DNA of 5,163 nt from Phycisphaerales bacterium UBA7708 (lineage in GTDB: Bacteria; Planctomycetota; Phycisphaerae; Sedimentisphaerales; Anaerohalosphaeraceae): assembly GCA_002482415.1 (NCBI GenBank), contig DLFY01000268.1, forward strand, positions 5,674 to 10,836. Reading direction: 5' to 3'. This document shows positions 1 to 5,163 of the stretch, piece after piece. The notes under the pieces are model-generated. The model saw only the letters and a program-made list of their open reading frames with translations, was not told where the DNA came from and ran no database searches. The translations under genes were made by a program, and so were the position numbers. Each line of letters begins with the position of its first letter. The stretch's first letter is position 1.

Positions 1-920
1 ATAAAGTTGGGTTCATTCTTTTCCACAAAATACAGATAATGTTTGGCAATATCCGGATTGGGCTGTGTCGAATCCGCCGGGTTCACGCCCACATTCCACG
101 ACAGGCTCTGGTTCAGTGACACATTGACCGCTCCGTTGGCCGGGGTTGGATTATGAGCCCCATAGACGCCTGCCGGATTGATCAGGCTTTCGCCGTCCAT
201 CATATAAATATCATCCACCCAGACCATGCGGTCGGCACCGGTGCCCTGAGCCTTCCAGTAGAACCGGTCCAGCGTGTCGGTAACGCTGGTGCGGAAATTA
301 AACGTATTGACGGCACCCCCGTTGACCGTCAGACGGTTGGCTTCGGTTGCGCCCAGTTCGCCGTTCTGATGCAGATAGACCTTGAAGGTGTCCGTGCCGG
401 AGGTGTTGTTGGTAATCACCATCCACACATTGTACCAGGGCTGTGTCTCGCCGACATTCAGAGTCGCCGAATCCGTGTACCAGGTACCGCCATGACGAAT
501 ATCAAAACGCCCGGCCGTAATGCGAATCTGAACACGGAACTGATCCCAGCCGCCGCCGTCCCCGAGGGCAATAATCGGCGTATCCAGTTCCGTCAGGCCC
601 AGAGCCTGGTCGGTCGTATTGGTGCTGGCCCGAAACCGGAAAAACAGGGTCTTGGTCGAGCCGTTATTGGGAATTGCCGCAGCACTGCTCAGTATCCCGT
701 ACATGCCGCTCTGCTGGGCATCCTGGTTGACGCGAACGGCTTTGTTCTTTGGATTGGCCGCATTCGCGGCGACAACCGCGTTGGCCGTGCCTTTCCATGC
801 CGTGGTGACGGTATCCACCGCACCTTCGGTATAGCTGTTGAAATCGTCCACCTTGACAATCGCAGCCGAAGACAGCCCGACCCAAAGACACAAAATCATC
901 ATAACGATTGCTTTTTTCAT
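1..920 (-). CDS. Secreted beta-sandwich protein with C-terminal Ig/FnIII-like repeat, 3' end beyond the window
   Basis: An uninterrupted minus-strand frame runs from ATG at 920-918 to the window edge: 306 codons with no stop, so the C-terminus is missing. The start is supported by an AAGGA ribosome site at 927-931, 6 nt upstream. Residues 1-20 form a signal peptide (MKKAIVMMILCLWVGLSSAA), so the product should be exported. Residues about 24-247 align with the PEP-CTERM protein encoded at 1191-1973. Shared landmarks are VDDF near the start, QSGMYGILS, STKTLFFRFR, LGLTELDTP, WYNVWMVITNN, FNFRT, LDRF and WVDDIYMMDGESL. The fold is probably a concanavalin/LamG-like jelly roll. From residue about 256 (HNPTPANGAVNVS, then LSW and HYLYF) an Ig/FnIII-like repeat begins, of a kind common in planctomycete secreted proteins. 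Ligand and function are unknown; glycan binding or surface structure is inference. The intrinsic terminator upstream suggests it has its own promoter. Confidence 0.92.
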   Translation of the reverse strand, partial: MKKAIVMMILCLWVGLSSAAIVKVDDFNSYTEGAVDTVTTAWKGTANAVVAANAANPKNKAVRVNQDAQQSGMYGILSSAAAIPNNGSTKTLFFRFRASTNTTDQALGLTELDTPIIALGDGGGWDQFRVQIRITAGRFDIRHGGTWYTDSATLNVGETQPWYNVWMVITNNTSGTDTFKVYLHQNGELGATEANRLTVNGGAVNTFNFRTSVTDTLDRFYWKAQGTGADRMVWVDDIYMMDGESLINPAGVYGAHNPTPANGAVNVSLNQSLSWNVGVNPADSTQPNPDIAKHYLYFVEKNEPNF

Positions 921-1100
921 ACTCGTTCCTTTCTGTTAAATGGTCTCGATATTGGTACGGATAATTTCTGAACACATTCTCTGTCGCAGAGGGTGCAGCA
1001 CCGCCTCACCTTGCTGCGGGTCTATGCCTCAAAAAATCAATCGCTATCGCATCAAGTCAAGAAAATTCCTTAATCACCGTGACAGACTGGACTTGTTTAT
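921..1100 (-). other. Leader region of the 920-1 gene, no convincing promoter
   Basis: This gene-free stretch lies between the terminator and the ATG at 920. Because the terminator should stop most transcription from upstream, a promoter is expected here. A TTGACT box lies at 1060-1055 on the minus strand, but the position 17 nt downstream reads ATTTTT, a poor -10. An inverted repeat (GCAGCA at 995-1000, TGCTGC at 1012-1017, 11-nt loop) overlaps an odd palindrome, GGTGC-A-GCACC, at 992-1002. It could form a leader hairpin or a regulator site. Nothing else is recognisable. Confidence 0.3.
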
Positions 1101-1140
1101 AAAAACAGGCCGCCACCCTCTTGAACAATGGCGGCCTGTT
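1101..1140 (-). terminator. Intrinsic (Rho-independent) terminator after the PEP-CTERM gene
   Basis: A perfect 12-bp inverted repeat has arms at 1140-1129 and 1115-1104, read on the minus strand as AACAGGCCGCCA and TGGCGGCCTGTT. The loop is 13 nt and the stem is GC-rich. The minus-strand transcript continues with a run of U (complement of AAAAA at 1101-1105, partly paired in the stem) and then AUAAA. The hairpin begins 51 nt after the stop codon at 1193-1191. The orientation fits termination of the gene at 1973-1191 and isolates the paralogue downstream. Confidence 0.88.
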
Positions 1141-1190
1141 CCTGAAACATTCAATTTCATGCAGGGAACATTCGCTTCTGCCGCCGGTTC

Positions 1191-1973
1191 TTACCGCTTG
1201 CGGAATGACAATGCCAGACCGCCTAGCCCCAGCAGCAGCATCGATGCCGGCTCCGGAATATAGGTCAACTGTTCACCGTCACGCATGTGGATATCATCAA
1301 ACAGGACATCCACATTGGTATTCTGCATCATCACAAAGAAGCGATCGATGTCGCCGTCGGGACAGCCGGTACGAAACGCAAAATCATTGGCAACCAGGTC
1401 GCCAGCCGTCGCATCCGAAGCCGTCGCCTTGAGATACACATCGTAGGTGTTGGTGGTGTTATTGATAACCGCCCACAGATAGTACCACGTATTGGCGGTA
1501 ATCGCCGACAGGCTGCCGGATGTGGAGCCGCCGTTACGCACGCGGAAAGTACCGTTGATCAGGGCACACTGGGCATTGAACGTGTTGCCGAACTGATACG
1601 GCGTGTCCAGGGTCGTCAGGCCAAAAGATGTATCATACGTGTCGGTGGTCACCCTAAACTTCAGCGACATCGTCTTGGTGGTGTTGTCGGTGATGATTTC
1701 GCTGCCTGACAGCACACCATATAAGCCGCTCTGCCCGCCTGTCGGACGCGCCGACAGAACCTGGTTTGCAGCATTGGACGGATCCGCCGCAATCACCATG
1801 GTTGAAACGGGCGCCGGGGTGGAATTGTTCGAGGTCGAAACCCATACCCCGCCGGTCACTGCGTCAATCTGACCCGCAGCGTAACCGTCGAAATCGTCCA
1901 CCAGCGTCGCCGCGGCCATCGAACCGGCCGCTAAAACCACACTCATCACGTACCACATTGTTCGTTTCATCAT
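1191..1973 (-). CDS. Secreted PEP-CTERM sorting-domain protein with lectin-like beta-sandwich
   Basis: The product is 260 residues. Residues 1-22 are a signal peptide (basic MMKRT, then a hydrophobic run ending SMAAA). Residues about 24-235 form a low-complexity, Thr/Asn/Asp-rich beta domain ending in LFDDIHMRDGEQL, probably a concanavalin/LamG-like jelly roll. Residues 239-260 are a textbook PEP-CTERM tail: I-PEPAS, a hydrophobic segment (MLLLGLGGLALSF) and a final RKR. In this family the tail directs the protein through the inner membrane to an exosortase, which cleaves near PEP for surface display or release. No exosortase is in the window. A GGAGG site at 1980-1984 lies 6 nt from the first ATG; the second Met codon, directly after it, is an alternative start with 9-nt spacing. 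Two cysteines (136 and 204) could pair after export. It is a paralogue of the gene at 920-1 and follows the sigma/FecR pair by 222 bp. The specific role is unknown. Confidence 0.93.
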   Translation of the reverse strand: MMKRTMWYVMSVVLAAGSMAAATLVDDFDGYAAGQIDAVTGGVWVSTSNNSTPAPVSTMVIAADPSNAANQVLSARPTGGQSGLYGVLSGSEIITDNTTKTMSLKFRVTTDTYDTSFGLTTLDTPYQFGNTFNAQCALINGTFRVRNGGSTSGSLSAITANTWYYLWAVINNTTNTYDVYLKATASDATAGDLVANDFAFRTGCPDGDIDRFFVMMQNTNVDVLFDDIHMRDGEQLTYIPEPASMLLLGLGGLALSFRKR

Positions 1974-2195
1974 TTTTTTCCTCCGAAAGTGAATAAAGTT
2001 TTAAACACACTATTTATATTTCCATCACCCGATAGAAATCTATACTGATCTTACTTGAAAATTTCCGTTTCGTCGCGGCCATTGTGGCTCAAGCCTCTGT
2101 GCTTGAGAACAATTCAGCCTCCGCCCCCGGCGGTTTTCATAATTTTGATTCTTGCTCTTTGATTTTTAATCTGCTTCCATACCCGTTGGGTATAT
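1974..2195 (-). other. Gap between FecR/LamG and PEP-CTERM genes with three small hairpins
   Basis: This 222-bp region has no credible gene. Three short perfect inverted repeats are visible: ATACCC/GGGTAT at 2179-2193 (3-nt loop), three bases past the FecR/LamG stop; CCGCC/GGCGG at 2121-2133 (3-nt loop); and CTCAAGC/GCTTGAG at 2088-2107 (6-nt loop). None is followed by a U-run on the minus strand, so none is a standard intrinsic terminator in the direction of the genes. The stretch nearest the PEP-CTERM start is AT-rich and could hold a promoter, but I found no pair of boxes good enough to name. Read-through from the sigma/FecR operon into the PEP-CTERM gene is therefore possible. Confidence 0.4.
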
Positions 2196-3932
2196 TTATG
2201 GAATCAGACTCGCATCCGGCTGCCCGGCCTCATACAATCGCCGGATTTCCGCCGCCGCAAGGCTTCGATTAAACACCATCAGTTCATCCACAATCCCGTC
2301 AAAATCCCCGTCCCGCAAAATATACTTGCCATCCACCTTCAGCGCCCCCAGAATCACTTCCGTCGGCCGCTCGGTGATGGCGGTGGTATAGGGCTTGCTT
2401 TCAAACAACTCGCCGTTGACATAAAAAGCGGCGGTCCTGGTATCATGCGTCATCACAAAGTGATACCATACTCCGGCCTGCTGCGCAAAGGCACGACTGT
2501 AGCAGCCGCGGTCGGATTTGGAATTAAACCGGAGCAGTTCAAACTGATTGCGCTGCCCGGTAATCGAATAATTGCCGTCAAAGATTGAAAACTGAAAATT
2601 GACATGATAATCCTGCCGGCACGAAATCAGGTGCCCGCCCATTTGGGCCGGATTGGGATAATACACCCACGAACTGACCGTCACCGGGCCGTTCAGGGAC
2701 AGGGCCGGGTCTGCCGGAATGACAATCGTCTGCTCTTTGCCGCGTTCAAAACGAATCGCCGTCTTGCCCGCCAGACGCCCCTGCACCCAGGTCGGCTTTT
2801 GGCCGTCTTCACCCAAAACACCATGCAGTGCCGCCCCCGTGACAGGCGCCCGATTCAGCACCCTGTCCGGACTGGACAACTGGTCCTCAAAGGTATAATG
2901 CGCCACCAGAGACGGGTCCGCATACAGTTTGTTGTGATAACCCTTCCACCGATGATACGGCGAACCTTTATCGGCCAGAACTTCCGTATCAAACTGCCCT
3001 TTACGGACAAAGACACGGTCATTGAGCCGGGCCGGCTTCAGATTCCCCGCCGCGTCGCTGCGGCCCCCCTGGCCAACCTTTAACGCAAGAGCAGAGCCAT
3101 ATTTGAGCGGGTCCGAACCGCTGCGCAATTCCGCTTCGCCCTGAAAGACATGCGTCTGCGTATTGCCCTGGGCGTCAATTTCCACCCCGAACTCCGTCCC
3201 CAGATCGACCACCGTCGCCTGCGGCGTACGCACCACAAAACGGTCCTCGCTGCTGTTTTCAATACTGACCACCAGCCGGCCGGACTTCAGATAAACGCGG
3301 CTTTGGGTTTCAAGCTCAAATTCCGCGGGCGATTCCACAATCACTGTCGCCCCGGTATCCATCGTAATTTCCGCCAGCCCCCGGACCAGCTTCATCGGAC
3401 CCGGATGCAGGGCCTTATCCTGAAGAATGGGTCCGTTGACACTGGCCCATTCGGCATGAACCGACGAAGTCAGATATCCCAGCCCTCCGGCCTGACGAAC
3501 CGGTACCAGGTGAATATAGGACAGCAGCATCAGCAGGGCCGCACTGGCCAGGATGGCCGTATAAATCGCAGTCTTATTAATCCGCTCACGCAGCGATGCG
3601 CGACGCAGCGGAATCGAAGGAATGATGTCGTCGGCTTCCGCCGGCAATGCAGCCACCACCGGCGCGGCCATTTCCGCCCGGGCCATCTGCTTGAGCGATT
3701 CCATATAGGCTTCCTGCGAGTCATCCTCCGGAATCCACGAGCGGGACATTCCCGCCACCCGCTCCGAACGCTTCAGCAGCGACACAAACTGCAGGTAACG
3801 CACCGCATAGCGAATCCGTTCAGGATGCTGGTCAATCAGCGCATTCAGGTCCCGAACCTGCTGCTCGCTGATCTGGCCTTCCACCGCCAGCGTCAGCAAA
3901 TCCTCAAGCTGAGATTGAATCTGTTTATCCAT
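2196..3932 (-). CDS. Membrane FecR-domain protein (putative anti-sigma factor) with C-terminal LamG domain
   Basis: The product is 578 residues. The N-terminus (about 1-60) is helical and resembles the cytoplasmic part of planctomycete anti-sigma proteins (LLTLAVEGQISEQQ, then HPERIRYAVRYLQF). It has no cysteines, so no zinc-binding anti-sigma motif. One transmembrane helix lies at about 121-143 (TAIYTAILASAALLMLLSYI). A FecR domain follows at about 180-290, with VESPAEFEL, VYLKSGRLVV, FVVRTPQATVVDLGTEFGV and VFQGEAEL. Residues about 340-570 form a LamG/concanavalin-like domain: LVAHYTFED, SLNGPVTVSSWVYY, WYHFVMTHD, AAFYVNGELF, then FDGIVDELMVFNRSL. The start overlaps the sigma gene by 8 nt, and an AAGGAG site at 3943-3948 lies 10 nt upstream, which indicates translational coupling. 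By family knowledge FecR proteins transmit an outside signal to a cognate ECF sigma factor. That LamG is the sensing part, possibly for a glycan, is inference. Cysteines 438 and 477 could form a disulfide. Confidence 0.93.
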   Translation of the reverse strand: MDKQIQSQLEDLLTLAVEGQISEQQVRDLNALIDQHPERIRYAVRYLQFVSLLKRSERVAGMSRSWIPEDDSQEAYMESLKQMARAEMAAPVVAALPAEADDIIPSIPLRRASLRERINKTAIYTAILASAALLMLLSYIHLVPVRQAGGLGYLTSSVHAEWASVNGPILQDKALHPGPMKLVRGLAEITMDTGATVIVESPAEFELETQSRVYLKSGRLVVSIENSSEDRFVVRTPQATVVDLGTEFGVEIDAQGNTQTHVFQGEAELRSGSDPLKYGSALALKVGQGGRSDAAGNLKPARLNDRVFVRKGQFDTEVLADKGSPYHRWKGYHNKLYADPSLVAHYTFEDQLSSPDRVLNRAPVTGAALHGVLGEDGQKPTWVQGRLAGKTAIRFERGKEQTIVIPADPALSLNGPVTVSSWVYYPNPAQMGGHLISCRQDYHVNFQFSIFDGNYSITGQRNQFELLRFNSKSDRGCYSRAFAQQAGVWYHFVMTHDTRTAAFYVNGELFESKPYTTAITERPTEVILGALKVDGKYILRDGDFDGIVDELMVFNRSLAAAEIRRLYEAGQPDASLIP

Positions 3933-4458
3933 GCGTGAGACTCTCCTTCCGCCCCGCCCGTTCGATACACTCCAGCAGTTTGCCGTGCACCCGGCTTAAA
4001 AGCTTATAAATGCCGTGAATCGTCAGGCCAAACTGACCACTGATTTCCTTCGGGCTTAAGTCCTGGCTGTACCGCATCTTGATAATCTCACGATTGCGGG
4101 AGTCCAGTTTGCTCAGGCAGTCTTCCAGCGCCCCGTTGCGAAAATCCATCGTATGCATTTCGTCTTCCAGAATCGGGAGCATTTGCTCAAAGATGGGGGT
4201 ATCAAAAACAACTTCCTTGAGTTTGGCCTTCTTTTTTCGAAATGCCAGCACCTCAAAATGGGCATATCGCAGCGCCCAGCCCAGGAAATTTGTCCCCGGC
4301 TCAAACTGGTCAAAACGCGACCACATCAGCTCCGACACCGTCTGCAGAATATCATCCGCATCGGCATAATTAGGCACCAAAGACAAAATGTAGGCGTGAA
4401 TCCTGGACTGGTTGTCCAGAAGCAGCTTCAAAAACAATTTATTGTTTTTATTGTCCAT
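3925..4458 (-). CDS. ECF-type RNA polymerase sigma-70 family factor
   Basis: This 177-residue protein has the two-domain plan of small sigma factors. Region 2 spans about 15-80, with LSLVPNYADADDILQTV for core-polymerase binding and FLGWALRYAHFEVLAFRKKK at the promoter-melting and -10-reading end. Region 4 spans about 111-163, with LSKLDSRNREIIKMRY and a helix-turn-helix (LSPKEISGQFGLTIHGIYKL) that reads the -35 element. No region 3 is evident, as in ECF factors. Length and sequence style fit the Rhodopirellula/Verrucomicrobium subfamily of planctomycete genomes. The ATG at 4458-4456 has only a weak GAGA ribosome site, 2 nt away. The TAA at 3927-3925 lies inside the downstream FecR/LamG gene, so the two are almost surely co-transcribed and partners. 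Its target genes cannot be read directly from this window; the adjacent secreted-protein genes are the natural candidates. Confidence 0.95.
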   Translation of the reverse strand: MDNKNNKLFLKLLLDNQSRIHAYILSLVPNYADADDILQTVSELMWSRFDQFEPGTNFLGWALRYAHFEVLAFRKKKAKLKEVVFDTPIFEQMLPILEDEMHTMDFRNGALEDCLSKLDSRNREIIKMRYSQDLSPKEISGQFGLTIHGIYKLLSRVHGKLLECIERAGRKESLTHG

Positions 4459-4481
4459 TTTCTCTTTTTGCCGGAGTATTT

Positions 4482-4510
4482 ATTCTATAAAAACTCTGAC
4501 CTCTGGTAAA
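4482..4510 (-). promoter_or_regulatory. Candidate promoter of the sigma/FecR operon
   Basis: On the minus strand TTTACC (4510-4505; 4 of 6 matches to TTGACA) is followed after exactly 17 nt by TAGAAT (4487-4482; 5 of 6 matches to TATAAT). Transcription would begin near 4475, leaving a leader of about 17 nt before the ATG at 4458. This looks like a housekeeping sigma-70 promoter rather than an ECF autoregulatory one. It overlaps one copy of the direct repeat described separately. It is a visual match only. Confidence 0.45.
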
Positions 4511-4580
4511 TACGGCAAGATGACCTGAAAATTTGGACAAAATTCTTGGAGATTTTGATAAAAGTGTACACCTCTGATAA
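4482..4580 (-). repeat. Diverged direct repeat, two copies upstream of the sigma gene
   Basis: Two copies of a 28-29 bp element lie in the same orientation on the minus strand, at 4580-4552 and 4509-4482. The core TTAYCAGAGGT is shared at 10 of 11 bases (4580-4570 and 4509-4499). A variable block of about 6 nt follows, then TTTTAT and an A-rich stretch ending AAT. The cores start 71 bp apart. The distal copy contains the palindrome GTGTACAC at 4564-4571. The proximal copy coincides with the predicted promoter. The copies could be tandem promoters or binding sites for a regulator. Confidence 0.45.
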
Positions 4581-4638
4581 CATGACGTCTTCTGTCTTTA
4601 TAACACTAAATATGTTTTGCTGAAAAAAGTTCTGCTTA

Positions 4639-5163
4639 TTACTCGACCCCAGACATCCAGTTCGACATCAACACTACAAGATCATCAATGTCAACTTTGC
4701 AGTCCCGATTCAGATCCTGCTGGTAATATCCCCACTGCCCACAGTTATCCGGCTTGTCGCGCAGGTCGATACCCGCATCGATATATTGCCCGCCCCCGCT
4801 CCGATGACAATGGATGGCAATCAGATTGGTTTGGTTGGTTTTCAGTGACGCTTTCGCCAATTCCAGCATCGGCAGACGCAGATACCGCGTGGTATAACTA
4901 TGCAAGGTCAGAGCAGGAATCCCGTTAATATAGACTTCCGCATCATCGTCATGATGAATTTTCAGCACCAATCGCTCTAATTGTTCAGCAGACAGATCGC
5001 CCAGGGTAAATTCCCTCCGCAGCCAGATATCGGAAGAATTCCAGGCCGTTCGGACAAATTTATGGGCCCCGCCGGCCACTCCGAAACCGCCCTGCCCCTG
5101 CGGCCAGGATGAATCATTGAATCCCTTCATATACCAGTTTGCTGCCGGCTGAACCGTCGTACT
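4639..5163 (-). CDS. C-terminal part of a secreted carbohydrate-active protein with dockerin-like tail, 5' end beyond the window
   Basis: The frame is open from the window edge to TAA at 4641-4639 and gives 174 residues. An ATG at 5130 is internal: the frame continues upstream without a stop, and NWYMKGFNDSSWPQGQGGFG reads as one conserved block. Residues about 9-134 resemble the galactose-binding-like beta-sandwich found at the end of planctomycete and Bacteroidetes glycoside hydrolases: SSDIWLRREFTL, LKIHHDDDAEVYINGI, TNLIAIHCHRSGGGQYIDAG. Residues 141-171 are a dockerin-like half with CGQWGYY and one EF-hand calcium loop whose ligands sit at D150, N152, D154, K156 (backbone), D158 and D161, then LMSNWM. 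Classical dockerins have two such loops; single copies at the C-terminus are usual in Phycisphaerae. The missing N-terminus probably carries the catalytic domain, but its family cannot be told from this piece. No terminator is visible between its stop and the sigma gene 180 bp downstream. Confidence 0.9.
   Translation of the reverse strand, partial: STTVQPAANWYMKGFNDSSWPQGQGGFGVAGGAHKFVRTAWNSSDIWLRREFTLGDLSAEQLERLVLKIHHDDDAEVYINGIPALTLHSYTTRYLRLPMLELAKASLKTNQTNLIAIHCHRSGGGQYIDAGIDLRDKPDNCGQWGYYQQDLNRDCKVDIDDLVVLMSNWMSGVE

Noticed and set aside
153..971. Plus-strand open frame of 272 codons
   Set aside because: It is antisense to the minus-strand gene at 920-1, which has a ribosome site, signal peptide and a clear paralogue. 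The plus-strand product has no recognisable domain and no good ribosome site was seen.
1032..1060. Promoter with TTGACT at 1060-1055
   Set aside because: The -35-like box is good, but no acceptable -10 lies 16-18 nt downstream (ATTTTT at 17 nt), so it is mentioned only as a weak possibility.
1287..1709. Plus-strand open frame of 140 codons inside the PEP-CTERM gene
   Set aside because: It is a shadow of a well-supported minus-strand gene and has no motif or ribosome site.
2121..2137. Plus-strand terminator (CCGCC/GGCGG followed by TTTT)
   Set aside because: The stem is only 5 bp and there is no plus-strand gene upstream to terminate.
3150..3938. Plus-strand open frame of 262 codons
   Set aside because: It is antisense to the FecR/LamG gene. 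The product is rich in Arg, His and Gln with no domain-like pattern, as expected for the complement of a GC-rich coding frame.
4153..4509. Plus-strand open frame running out of the sigma gene
   Set aside because: Mostly antisense to conserved sigma regions 2 and 4; no independent coding evidence.
4639..5130. ATG at 5130-5128 as the true start of the dockerin-tailed protein
   Set aside because: The frame stays open to the window edge and the conserved block spans this Met, which sits between NWY and KGFNDSSW. There is also no signal peptide after it, although the domains are extracellular types.
1..5163. CRISPR arrays, tRNA or rRNA genes, transposases and phage genes
   Set aside because: No regular short-spaced repeat array, cloverleaf, rRNA-like conserved block or transposase/integrase motif was seen on either strand by eye.

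Overview
The window reads as accessory, glycan-related DNA from a Planctomycetota bacterium, most likely class Phycisphaerae. Related PVC phyla with PEP-CTERM systems (Verrucomicrobiota, Kiritimatiellota) are the alternative. The grounds are a planctomycete-style single-EF-hand dockerin tail, an ECF-type sigma factor of the Rhodopirellula/Verrucomicrobium type paired with a membrane FecR/LamG protein, and a secreted PEP-CTERM protein. All five supported genes lie on the minus strand, so transcription runs from high to low coordinates. The plus strand shows only antisense shadows.

Layout in transcription order: (1) 5163-4639 is the 3' end of a secreted carbohydrate-active protein, a galactose-binding-like beta-sandwich plus a terminal dockerin-like half, cut by the window edge. 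(2) 4638-4459 is a 180-bp gap with no visible terminator. It holds a candidate sigma-70-type promoter and a diverged direct repeat in front of the sigma gene. (3) 4458-3925 is an ECF-like sigma factor. (4) 3932-2196 overlaps its end by 8 nt and encodes a one-pass membrane protein with a cytoplasmic anti-sigma-like N-terminus, a periplasmic FecR domain and a C-terminal LamG domain. (5) 2195-1974 is a gap with small hairpins but no convincing terminator. (6) 1973-1191 is a secreted beta-sandwich protein ending in a PEP-CTERM sorting tail, followed by a strong intrinsic terminator at 1140-1101. (7) 920 to beyond base 1 is a paralogue of that protein. It stays open to the window edge and carries an Ig/FnIII-like repeat where the first has its sorting tail.

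Working model (inference): the sigma factor and its membrane partner form a surface-signalling pair. The LamG part outside the inner membrane may sense a glycan or cell-surface ligand, and the released sigma factor may drive genes for secreted or anchored binding proteins and glycoside hydrolases such as the neighbours here. Each part resembles known families. What deserves a second look is the combination: a sensor and two adjacent secreted proteins that may all use lectin-like folds, with repeated DNA elements at the sigma promoter.
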